Source of the DNA: Actinomycetota bacterium
GTDB taxonomy: Bacteria; Actinomycetota; Actinomycetes; JACCUZ01
Direction: 5' to 3'
Assembly (NCBI GenBank): GCA_030841195.1
Contig: JAVEDA010000078.1
Span: forward strand, 1-5,462
DNA length: 5,462 nucleotides
The position numbers and the translations under genes are program-made. Positions 1 to 5,462 of this stretch are shown piece after piece (positions within the stretch are counted from its first letter, which is position 1; each line of letters starts with the position of its first letter). The notes beneath the pieces were generated by a model. It was given only the letters and a program-made list of their open reading frames with translations. It searched no databases and was not told the DNA's origin.

Positions 1-413
<413 letters not shown>

Positions 414-419
414 CAGGTC

Positions 420-461
420 GGCAGAGGGGACCGCCGCGACCTCGCGACGGACCCCTCTGTC
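420..461 (+). terminator. Hairpin terminator after ilvC
   Basis: A strong stem-loop begins seven bases after the ilvC stop. CAGAGGGG (422-429) pairs perfectly with CCCCTCTG (452-459), extended outward by a G-U pair (421/460) and a G-C pair (420/461). Inside, CCG (431-433) pairs with CGG (448-450), and a further short stem closes a small loop. There is no real T-tract, only TCCAGGTTT, which is common for actinobacterial intrinsic terminators. It probably ends the ilv transcript and separates it from the transporter genes, though partial read-through is possible. Confidence 0.7.
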
Positions 462-501
462 CAGGTTTGAGCCCGCAGGATCTTGAGCAGGTTGGACAAC
501 A

Positions 502-519
502 CCTCTCCTCTCCCTCCCT
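502..519 (+). other. Pyrimidine tract just upstream of the transporter ribosome binding site
   Basis: Eighteen consecutive C/T bases end three bases before the GAGG Shine-Dalgarno element at 522-525. The tract contains several CCTC or CTCC segments complementary to GAGG, so it could fold back and mask the ribosome binding site, although the hairpin loops would vary. I could not find a convincing -35/-10 pair between 462 and 531. TTGAGC occurs twice (467-472 and 483-488) and TTGGAC once (492-497), but none has a TAnnnT box at the right distance. The transporter promoter is therefore unassigned. Confidence 0.35.
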
Positions 520-531
520 GCGAGGTGCGCC

Positions 532-2184
532 GTGCGGCTTGACCTCAACTGGCTCGACTACGTCATCCTGGGTTGCTATTTCCTCACCGTGCTCGGGATC
601 GGGTGGCTGGCGCGGCGCAGCATCAGCTCCAGCCTCGACTTCCTGCTGTCCGGCCGCGCAATGCCGGCCTGGGTCACCGGCCTCGCGTTCGTCGCGGCGA
701 ACCTGGGCGCTCTCGAGATCCTGGGCATGGCGGCCAATGGCGCGCAGTACGGCATCGCCACGGCGCACTACTACTGGGTCGGCGCAGTCCCCGCGATGGT
801 CTTCCTCGGCATCGTGATGATGCCGTTCTACTACGGCTCGAAGGTCCGCAGCGTCCCCGAGTTCCTGCGGGTGCGCTTCAACAACCAGACCCACCTGCTG
901 CAGTCGGTCTTCTTCGCGTTGTCGGCGGTGCTCATCGCGGGCGTCAACCTGTACGCGCTCGCCATCGTGCTCGAGGCACTGCTCGGCTGGCCGTTGGTGG
1001 TGGCCATCCTGGTCTCCGCCGCGCTGGTGCTCGCCTACATCACCCTCGGCGGCCTCTCCTCCGCGATCTACAACGAGGTGCTGCAGTTCTTCGTCATCCT
1101 CGCTGGCCTCATCCCGCTCGTCGTCGTGGGCCTGCACGACATGGGCGGCTGGGGTGGCCTGACCGACAAGGTGACCGCGAACAAGAACGGTGGCGACGGC
1201 TTTCTGCACACCTGGCAGGGAACCGGTGTCGGCGACGTGACCAACCCGCTCGGCTCCAGCTGGATCGGCATCGTCTTCGGCCTGGGCTTCCTGCTGTCCT
1301 TCGGTTACTGGACGACCAACTTCGCCGAGGTGCAGCGGGCGATGTCGGCGCGCAACATGAGCGCGGCCCGGCGTACGCCGTTGATCGGCGCGTTCCCGAA
1401 GCTGTTCATCCCGGCTCTCACCATCATCCCGGGCCTCATCGCTCTGGTGCTCTTCCCCAAGCTGGGGGCGGACTCGGGCCAGTACACCTACACCAACGCG
1501 ATCCCGTTGCTCATCAACAAGTACCTGCCGAACGGCGTCCTGGGCATCGCCGTGACCGGCCTGCTGGCCGCCTTCATGGCGGGCATGGCTGCGAACGTGT
1601 CCAGCTTCAACACCGTCGTCACCTACGACATCTGGCAGACGTACATCAAGAAGGACCGCGACGACGCGTACTACCTGCGGACCGGTCGAGTGTTCACGGT
1701 CGTCGGCATCCTGATCGGCATCGGCACCGCGTTCATCGCCGCGGGCTACAGCAACATCATGAACTACGTCCAGGTGCTGTTCTCCTTCTTCAACGTCCCG
1801 CTGTTCGTGACGTTCCTCATCGGCATCTTCTGGAAACGGATGACGGCGTGGGCCGGCTTCTCGGCCCTGCTGGGCGGCACTCTGGGCGCACTGGCGACCT
1901 ACCTCCTGTACAAGGCCGATGTCGTGACTTTCCGCACCGATCTGGAGGAGACCTTCTGGGGCTCCGGCGTCGCGTTCGCGGTGGCCAGCGTGCTGGCGGT
2001 GGGGGTGAGCATGTTCACCCAGCCGAAACCGGAGGACGAGCTGCAAGGCCTGGTGCGCGGGATCGGTGCCACCGACCTCAATGCCGGGGAGCTGGTGGGG
2101 GACAGCACGTGGTATCGCAACCCGCTGCTGCTCGGCGGCATCGCGCTCGGTCTCAGCGTCGCGCTCTACATCCCGTTCTGGTGA
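532..2184 (+). CDS. Sodium:solute symporter (SSS/SLC5) family transporter, substrate unknown
   Basis: This is an integral membrane transporter of 550 residues with about 13-14 hydrophobic helices, the usual size for SSS permeases of the LeuT fold. The start is GTG 532, preceded by GAGG (522-525) six bases away. Family landmarks are LLSGRAMPAW (38-47) after helix 1, the unwound-helix segment AANLGALEILG (55-65), SVPEFLRVRF (107-116), the GGLSSAIYNEVLQ segment (173-185) and AGMAANVSSFNTVVTYDIW (350-368). Aligned by eye with remembered human SGLT1, three important positions differ: E62 replaces the sugar-binding His, E182 replaces the conserved Asp of YTD, and A350-G351 replaces the Ser-Ser pair of the Na2 site. 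Cation coupling may thus differ from textbook Na+ symport. A last helix (531-548) follows a cytoplasmic-looking linker (496-530). The small membrane protein gene follows after 15 bases and is probably co-transcribed. Family assignment is secure; the substrate cannot be told from sequence. Confidence 0.93.
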   Translation: MRLDLNWLDYVILGCYFLTVLGIGWLARRSISSSLDFLLSGRAMPAWVTGLAFVAANLGALEILGMAANGAQYGIATAHYYWVGAVPAMVFLGIVMMPFYYGSKVRSVPEFLRVRFNNQTHLLQSVFFALSAVLIAGVNLYALAIVLEALLGWPLVVAILVSAALVLAYITLGGLSSAIYNEVLQFFVILAGLIPLVVVGLHDMGGWGGLTDKVTANKNGGDGFLHTWQGTGVGDVTNPLGSSWIGIVFGLGFLLSFGYWTTNFAEVQRAMSARNMSAARRTPLIGAFPKLFIPALTIIPGLIALVLFPKLGADSGQYTYTNAIPLLINKYLPNGVLGIAVTGLLAAFMAGMAANVSSFNTVVTYDIWQTYIKKDRDDAYYLRTGRVFTVVGILIGIGTAFIAAGYSNIMNYVQVLFSFFNVPLFVTFLIGIFWKRMTAWAGFSALLGGTLGALATYLLYKADVVTFRTDLEETFWGSGVAFAVASVLAVGVSMFTQPKPEDELQGLVRGIGATDLNAGELVGDSTWYRNPLLLGGIALGLSVALYIPFW

Positions 2185-2185
2185 C

Positions 2186-2193
2186 GGAAAGGA
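2186..2193 (+). promoter_or_regulatory. Ribosome binding site of the small membrane protein gene
   Basis: GGAAAGGA lies two bases after the transporter stop and six bases before ATG 2200. It fixes the start of the small gene and supports translation from the same mRNA as the transporter. Confidence 0.7.
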
Positions 2194-2199
2194 CGAACC

Positions 2200-2544
2200 A
2201 TGTCTGACGACAGCTCGCGAGACTCCGCCGCCGGCCGTGACCCCGAGATCGAGCGCACCGAGGAGGCGAGGTCCTCGGCCGCCAGCCTGTTCGACCTCCG
2301 CCGGATCATCGGTGGCCTGTTCACGCTCTACGGCGTCCTGGTGCTCGGCGCCGGCCTGTTCGACGGGTCGAACGCCAAGGAGAAGGCCAGCGGCCTCGAC
2401 ATCAACATCTGGACCGGCCTTGGCATGCTGCTGCTCGGCTTCGGGATGCTGGCCTGGATGGCGCTGCGGCCGGTCGACGTCCGGGCGGTGCAGGACGAGA
2501 TGGACGAGTCGGACGGCAGGTCTGCCGGCACCGCGGAGGGCTGA
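2200..2544 (+). CDS. Small two-helix membrane protein, probable partner of the SSS transporter
   Basis: The product has 114 residues. The first 28 or so are acidic, polar and presumably cytoplasmic. FDLRRIIGGLF (31-41) leads into the first membrane helix (about 36-54). A short loop with charged residues (55-68) is followed by DINIWTGLGMLLLGFGMLAWMAL (second helix about 70-89) and a polar acidic tail. There is no signal peptide; this is a helical hairpin with both ends probably inside. From memory, similar FDLRRIIGG-type proteins sit beside SSS permeases in other actinobacteria. Other SSS transporters also have small two-helix partners (for example the DUF485 protein beside acetate permease ActP, and DUF4212 proteins). 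I infer that this is an accessory subunit affecting assembly, stability or activity of the upstream transporter. It has its own good ribosome binding site 15 bases after the transporter stop. I recognise no enzymatic motif. The existence of the gene is secure; the partner role is inferred. Confidence 0.88.
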   Translation: MSDDSSRDSAAGRDPEIERTEEARSSAASLFDLRRIIGGLFTLYGVLVLGAGLFDGSNAKEKASGLDINIWTGLGMLLLGFGMLAWMALRPVDVRAVQDEMDESDGRSAGTAEG

Positions 2545-2565
2545 CGCTGTTCCGCAGCCTGGACA

Positions 2566-2585
2566 CTTGTGAAGGCGTTCACAAG
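2566..2585. promoter_or_regulatory. Perfect palindromic operator upstream of serA (Rex-like or CRP-like)
   Basis: CTTGTGAA (2566-2573) and TTCACAAG (2578-2585) are exact reverse complements around the spacer GGCG. The inner 16 bases match the Streptomyces Rex operator I remember (TGTGAAC-GCG-TTCACA) at all but one position. They also match the TGTGA-N6-TCACA site of CRP-type regulators exactly. The centre lies about 30.5 bases before the predicted serA transcription start and overlaps the -35 region, a position that favours repression. Rex would tie serA to NADH/NAD+ (SerA consumes NAD+). A CRP-type regulator has precedent in mycobacteria, where Crp (Rv3676) acts on serC. The palindrome is seen directly; which regulator binds it is inference. 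Confidence 0.8.
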
Positions 2586-2593
2586 GCCGCGCC

Positions 2594-2599
2594 TACGAT
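2594..2599 (+). promoter_or_regulatory. serA promoter -10 box, predicted leaderless transcript
   Basis: TACGAT fits the actinobacterial TAnnnT -10 pattern and ends six bases before GTG 2606, which would place the transcription start on the start codon itself. No Shine-Dalgarno sequence is present in 2586-2605, consistent with a leaderless mRNA. The -35 region, about 2570-2575, is weak and lies inside the palindromic operator. Confidence 0.6.
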
Positions 2600-2605
2600 G
2601 ACCGG

Positions 2606-4195
2606 GTGACTCGACCCGTCGTCCTCATCGCCGAAGAGCTCTCGCCCGCCACCATCGAGGCCCTCGGGCCGGACTTCGAGGTCCGTCAGGTCGACGGCAC
2701 GGACCGGTCCGCGCTGCTGCCCGCTCTGGCCGACGTGGACGCCCTGCTCGTCCGCAGCGCGACCAAGGTCGACGCCGAGGCGCTGGCCGCTGCGCGCAAC
2801 CTCAAGGTGGTGGCCCGCGCCGGCGTCGGCCTCGACAACGTGGACGTCAAGGCGGCCACCCTCGCCGGCGTCATGGTGGTCAACGCCCCGCAGTCGAACA
2901 TCGTCAGCGCCGCCGAGCTCGCCGTCGGTCTGCTGCTCTCCGCTGCCCGCCACATCGCGCCGGCCAACGCGGCGCTCAAGCAGGGGGAGTGGAAGCGCAG
3001 CAAGTATTCAGGCGTCGAGCTCTACGAGAAGACCGCCGGCATCGTCGGCCTGGGCCGGATCGGCGCCCTCGTCGCGCAGCGGCTGTCGGCGTTCGGCATG
3101 ACCGTGGTCGCCTACGACCCGTTCGTCGCGGCCGGCCGGGCGGCCCAGATGGGTGTGCGGCTGGTGTCGCTGGACGAGCTGCTGCGCACCGCGGACGTCG
3201 TGTCGGTGCACCTGCCCAAGACGCCGGAGACCGTCGGGATCATCGGCGAGGAGCAGCTCGCGACCGTCAAGCCGTCGGTGATCCTGGTCAACGCCGCACG
3301 CGGCGGCATCGTGGACGAGGCCGCTCTCTACGCCGCCCTCAAGGAGGGCCGGGTCGCCGCCGCTGGGCTGGACGTCTACGCGACCGAGCCCTGCACCGAC
3401 TCGCCCCTGTTCGAGCTCGAGAACGTCGTCGCGACCCCCCACCTCGGTGCCAGCACCGACGAGGCGCAGGAGAAGGCGGGCGTCTCGGTCGCGAGGTCGG
3501 TGCGGCTCGCGCTGGCCGGCGACCTGGTGCCCGACGCGGTCAACGTCCAGGGCGGCGTCATCGCCGAGGACGTCCGGCCCGGCATCCCGCTCGCGGAGCA
3601 CCTCGGCAGGTTCCTCACCGCGGTCGCGGCCGCGGTCCCGGCCCAGCTGGACATCGAGGTGCGCGGCGAGATCACGGCGTACGACGTGCGGGTGCTCGAG
3701 CTGGCCGCTCTCAAGGGCCTGTTCGTGGACGTCGTCGAGGACCCGGTCTCCTACGTCAACGCGCCGGTGCTGGCCGCCGACCGCGGGGTGCAGGTGCGCC
3801 TGACCACCGACGCCGAGTCGCCCGACTACCGCAACCTGGTCACGCTGCGCGGCACCCTGGCCGACGGCACCCAGGTCTCGGTGTCCGGCACGCTGACCGG
3901 CACCCGGCACCTCGAGAAGATCGTGGAGATCGACGGCTTCGACGTCGAGGTCGCCGTCTCCGAGCACATGGCGGTGTTCCGCTACGAGGACCGGCCCGGC
4001 ATCGTCGGCACGGTGGGAAGGATCCTCGGCGATGCCCAGGTGAACATCGCCGGCATGCAGGTGAGCCGGGACCGCCGCGGCGGGAAGGCGCTGGTCGCGA
4101 TGACGGTCGACGCCCCGATCCCGGGCCCGGTGCTGGACGAGATCGTCCGCGAGATCGGCGCCGACACCGCCCGCCAGGTGGATCTCACCGACTGA
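2606..4195 (+). CDS. serA: D-3-phosphoglycerate dehydrogenase, long form with ACT domain
   Basis: SerA oxidises 3-phosphoglycerate to 3-phosphohydroxypyruvate with NAD+, the committed step of serine synthesis, in the cytoplasm. The protein has 529 residues, almost the same as M. tuberculosis SerA (528). Domains in order: substrate-binding domain (about 1-98 plus about 285-310), NAD-binding Rossmann domain (about 99-284) with GLGRIG at 148-153, an intervening allosteric substrate-binding type domain (about 315-450), and a C-terminal ACT domain (about 456-527, with DRPG at 462-465) that in this family binds serine for feedback inhibition. The catalytic residues of the D-2-hydroxyacid dehydrogenase family are present: R232 (in NAARGG), E261 (in ATEP) and H279 (in TPHLGAST). 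The start GTG 2606 gives MTRPVVLIAEEL, aligning with remembered mycobacterial N-termini. There is no Shine-Dalgarno sequence, so translation is probably leaderless. The operator at 2566-2585 suggests regulated expression. Nothing is missing or broken. Confidence 0.98.
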   Translation: MTRPVVLIAEELSPATIEALGPDFEVRQVDGTDRSALLPALADVDALLVRSATKVDAEALAAARNLKVVARAGVGLDNVDVKAATLAGVMVVNAPQSNIVSAAELAVGLLLSAARHIAPANAALKQGEWKRSKYSGVELYEKTAGIVGLGRIGALVAQRLSAFGMTVVAYDPFVAAGRAAQMGVRLVSLDELLRTADVVSVHLPKTPETVGIIGEEQLATVKPSVILVNAARGGIVDEAALYAALKEGRVAAAGLDVYATEPCTDSPLFELENVVATPHLGASTDEAQEKAGVSVARSVRLALAGDLVPDAVNVQGGVIAEDVRPGIPLAEHLGRFLTAVAAAVPAQLDIEVRGEITAYDVRVLELAALKGLFVDVVEDPVSYVNAPVLAADRGVQVRLTTDAESPDYRNLVTLRGTLADGTQVSVSGTLTGTRHLEKIVEIDGFDVEVAVSEHMAVFRYEDRPGIVGTVGRILGDAQVNIAGMQVSRDRRGGKALVAMTVDAPIPGPVLDEIVREIGADTARQVDLTD

Positions 4196-4233
4196 CCGTG
4201 CCGTCCAGAATCCGGGACCGGCTGACAACTGGC

Positions 4234-4262
4234 GAGACATGTCCGCGGACCCGGCCTACCGT
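4234..4262 (+). promoter_or_regulatory. Candidate promoter for the leader / small ORF / leuB unit
   Basis: GAGACA (4234-4239, 4 of 6 with TTGACA) is followed after 17 bases by TACCGT (4257-4262, TAnnnT type). Transcription would start near 4269, only a few bases before the ATG of the 14-codon leader at 4272. The serA stop is 38 bases upstream with no strong terminator between, so read-through from serA is also possible. Confidence 0.45.
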
Positions 4263-4271
4263 AGATGGATC

Positions 4272-4316
4272 ATGCGGCACATCTTCGTACTTCGCTGCCG
4301 CGGCGGGGCCCGCTAG
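4272..4316 (+). CDS. Candidate 14-residue leader peptide upstream of leuB
   Basis: ATG CGG CAC ATC TTC GTA CTT ... TAG encodes MRHIFVLRCRGGAR. It begins three bases after the predicted transcription start and has no Shine-Dalgarno sequence, so it would be translated nearly leaderless. It holds an Ile-Phe-Val-Leu run in which Val (GTA) and Leu (CTT) use codons that are rare in this GC-rich sequence. Short peptides beginning MR and containing branched-chain residues precede ilvB in Streptomyces, as I remember them. The stop codon lies in the loop of a small hairpin, and further hairpins follow. A ribosome-mediated attenuation leader sensing Val/Leu/Ile charging is plausible, but with so few regulatory codons it may be a chance ORF. 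Confidence 0.4.
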   Translation: MRHIFVLRCRGGAR

Positions 4317-4347
4317 CAAGGGCCGGCTCCCCGTCGCGGAGTCCGGC
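4307..4347 (+). promoter_or_regulatory. Competing hairpins after the leader peptide (attenuator-like)
   Basis: Hairpin A is GGCCC (4307-4311) with GGGCC (4320-4324), with the leader stop codon in its loop. Hairpin B is GCCGG-CTCC (4322-4330) with GGAG-CCGGC (4338-4341, 4343-4347), nine pairs with one bulged T at 4342 and a seven-base loop. They share 4322-4324 and cannot fully form together. GGCTCC (4325-4330), part of hairpin B, is also the exact complement of GGAGCC (4373-4378), which overlaps the ribosome binding site of the next small ORF. No T-tract follows, so if this regulates anything it may act on translation or through Rho. Such pairings arise easily in GC-rich DNA. Confidence 0.35.
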
Positions 4348-4370
4348 GCTGGCCCGCCACGCGACGCACC

Positions 4371-4376
4371 GAGGAG
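4371..4376 (+). promoter_or_regulatory. Strong ribosome binding site of the 37-codon ORF
   Basis: GAGGAG lies six bases before ATG 4383. It is one of the best Shine-Dalgarno matches in the window and the main reason to accept the small ORF as translated. Confidence 0.65.
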
Positions 4377-4382
4377 CCCAAG

Positions 4383-4496
4383 ATGACCCGCACCCACCGC
4401 GACACCCGCCCGTCGCCCCAGTCCAAGCAGGCCGTGCAGCAGGCGGTCCAGCAAGCCATGGACCGGCGCGACAACGGCGGCGAGACCGGCCACTGA
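4383..4496 (+). CDS. Small ORF of 37 codons directly upstream of leuB, function unknown
   Basis: The ORF starts at ATG 4383 with GAGGAG at ideal spacing and ends at TGA 4494-4496, two bases before the leuB GTG at 4499. The peptide is basic at its N-terminus (MTRTHRDTRPSPQSK), has a Gln-rich predicted helix made of an imperfect repeat AVQQ-AVQQ-A (codons about 4431-4457), and ends in a polar tail (MDRRDNGGETGH). It has no hydrophobic segment, Cys or signal peptide. I do not recognise it. leuB itself has no clear Shine-Dalgarno sequence, so one reasonable role is translational coupling: ribosomes finishing this ORF restart on leuB. It could instead be a functional small protein. The strong ribosome binding site and tight junction support translation; chance cannot be excluded without conservation data. 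Confidence 0.55.
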   Translation: MTRTHRDTRPSPQSKQAVQQAVQQAMDRRDNGGETGH

Positions 4497-4498
4497 GC

Positions 4499-5462
4499 GT
4501 GCCCGAAACGACGACCCCCAGCCCGCTGCGCCTGGCGCTGGTCCCCGGCGACGGCATCGGACCGGAGGTCGTCGCAGAGGGCGTCCGCGTCCTGGACGCG
4601 GTCACCGGCGCCGCCGGGGTCAAGCTCGAGACCACCGAGTACGACCTCGGCGCCCGCCGCTGGCACGCCACCGGCGAGACGCTGCCGGACGGCGTGCTGG
4701 CGGAGCTGCGCGGCCACGACGCGATCCTGCTCGGCGCCGTCGGCGACCCCACCGTGCCCAGCGGCGTGCTCGAGCGCGGGCTGCTGCTCCGGCTCCGGTT
4801 CGCCCTGGACCACCACGTCAACCTGCGCCCGGCCAAGCTCTACCCCGGTGTCACGTCCCCGCTGAGAAGATCAAGCGGAATCGACTACGACGACATTGAC
4901 TTCACTGTGGTCCGCGAGGGCACCGAGGGCCCGTACGTCGGCAACGGCGGCGTGGTCCGCGAGGGCGGCCCGCACGAGATCGCCACCGAGGTCAGCATCA
5001 ACACGGCGTACGGCGTGGAGCGGGTCGTGCGGGACGCCTTCGGGCGAGCCGCCGCGCGCCCGCGCCGGCACCTGACCCTGGTGCACAAGACCAACGTGCT
5101 CGTGCACGCCGGCGGCCTCTGGGCGCGGACCGTCGCCCGGGTCGGCGAGGAGTTCCCGGACGTCACCACCGACTACCTGCACGTGGACGCCGCGTCGATC
5201 TTCATGGTCACGCAGCCGGAGCGGTTCGACGTGATCGTCACCGACAACCTGTTCGGCGACATCGTCACCGACCTGGCCGCGGCCATCACCGGCGGCATCG
5301 GGCTAGCGGCCAGCGGCAACCTCGACGTCAGCCACACCAACCCGTCGATGTTCGAACCGGTTCACGGCTCGGCGCCGGACATCGCCGGCACCGGCACTGC
5401 CGACCCGACCGCCACGATCCTGTCGGTGGCCATGCTGCTCGACCACGTGGGCCTGGTCGACG
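4499..5462 (+). CDS. leuB: 3-isopropylmalate dehydrogenase, N-terminal 321 codons (3' end outside window)
   Basis: LeuB oxidatively decarboxylates 3-isopropylmalate to 2-oxoisocaproate with NAD+ and a divalent metal, the third step of leucine synthesis, in the cytoplasm. The frame is open to the right edge; actinobacterial LeuB is about 340-350 residues, so only a short C-terminal piece is missing. The sequence shows LVPGDGIGPEV (14-24), the YDLGARRWHATGE segment (48-60), LRLRFALDHHVNLRP (97-111), VREGTEGPYVGNGG (138-151), VHKTNVL (195-201), HVDAA (228-232), VTDNLFGDIVTDLA (247-260) and FEPVHGSAPDIAG (285-297). By alignment to remembered Thermus LeuB, the substrate arginines are R100, R110 and R139, the catalytic Tyr/Lys are Y146 and K197, and the metal-binding Asp residues are D230, D254 and D258; all are present. 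GTG 4499 gives the expected N-terminus, lacks a good Shine-Dalgarno sequence and sits two bases after the small ORF stop. Residues 122-134 form a slightly longer loop than in remembered relatives and include tandem AGA codons. Confidence 0.96.
   Translation, partial: MPETTTPSPLRLALVPGDGIGPEVVAEGVRVLDAVTGAAGVKLETTEYDLGARRWHATGETLPDGVLAELRGHDAILLGAVGDPTVPSGVLERGLLLRLRFALDHHVNLRPAKLYPGVTSPLRRSSGIDYDDIDFTVVREGTEGPYVGNGGVVREGGPHEIATEVSINTAYGVERVVRDAFGRAAARPRRHLTLVHKTNVLVHAGGLWARTVARVGEEFPDVTTDYLHVDAASIFMVTQPERFDVIVTDNLFGDIVTDLAAAITGGIGLAASGNLDVSHTNPSMFEPVHGSAPDIAGTGTADPTATILSVAMLLDHVGLVD

Noticed and set aside
573..2207. 544-codon + strand frame inside the transporter gene, and similar Arg-rich frames inside serA (2989-4386)
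   Set aside because: These out-of-frame translations are rich in Arg, Gly, Pro and His, lack a sensible start context and overlap well-identified genes completely.
2546..2558. GCTG-TTCCG-CAGC hairpin after the small membrane protein gene
   Set aside because: A four-pair stem is expected by chance at this GC content and has no T-tract.
2598..2609. Mini-ORF ATG ACC GGG TGA overlapping the serA start
   Set aside because: Three codons with no ribosome binding site, overlapping the -10 box; it would not be in the predicted leaderless transcript.
4201..4221. Possible terminator hairpin after serA (CCGTCC with GGACCGG)
   Set aside because: Only six pairs with a bulge and an eight-base loop, and no T-tract; too weak to call as a terminator.
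3008..4240. 410-codon open frame on the minus strand opposite serA
   Set aside because: It is a shadow of the GC-rich serA codons with low-complexity composition; serA on the + strand has all its catalytic motifs.
4265..4498. In-frame upstream extension of leuB starting at ATG 4265
   Set aside because: The frame is open back to the serA stop, but the 78-residue extension is Arg/Pro/Ala-rich and has no counterpart in known LeuB proteins. GTG 4499 gives the normal N-terminus.

Overview
The window is very GC-rich, with G or C at nearly every third codon position, frequent GTG starts and long spurious antisense open frames. Together with the protein sequences (LeuB, SerA and IlvC all closely resemble what I remember of mycobacterial and Streptomyces versions), this points to a chromosomal segment of a high-GC actinobacterium. 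I cannot name the genus. All genes are on the + strand.

Layout: (1) 1-413, the C-terminal part of ilvC (ketol-acid reductoisomerase), followed by a GC-rich hairpin at 420-461 that probably acts as its terminator. (2) 532-2184, a 550-residue sodium:solute symporter (SSS/SLC5) family transporter, followed after 15 bases by a 114-residue protein with two membrane helices (2200-2544); the two look like one transport unit. (3) 2606-4195, serA (D-3-phosphoglycerate dehydrogenase, long form with a C-terminal ACT domain). It appears to be read from a leaderless promoter that carries a perfect 8+4+8 palindrome resembling a Rex or CRP-type operator. (4) 4196-4498, a regulatory-looking stretch with a candidate promoter, a 14-codon candidate leader peptide (MRHIFVLRCRGGAR), competing hairpins, and a 37-codon small ORF with a strong ribosome binding site. 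(5) 4499-5462, the first 321 codons of leuB (3-isopropylmalate dehydrogenase), open at the right edge.

The locus joins branched-chain amino acid synthesis (ilvC, leuB) with the first committed step of serine synthesis (serA). The ilvC...serA...leuB order is known from actinobacteria such as Mycobacterium tuberculosis. Here a transporter pair sits between ilvC and serA.

I see no mobile element, CRISPR array, tRNA, rRNA or phage gene. The most interesting points are the serA operator, the putative attenuator-like leader plus small ORF before leuB, and the substitution of canonical SGLT-type cation-site residues in the transporter. No wholly new multi-gene system is evident.
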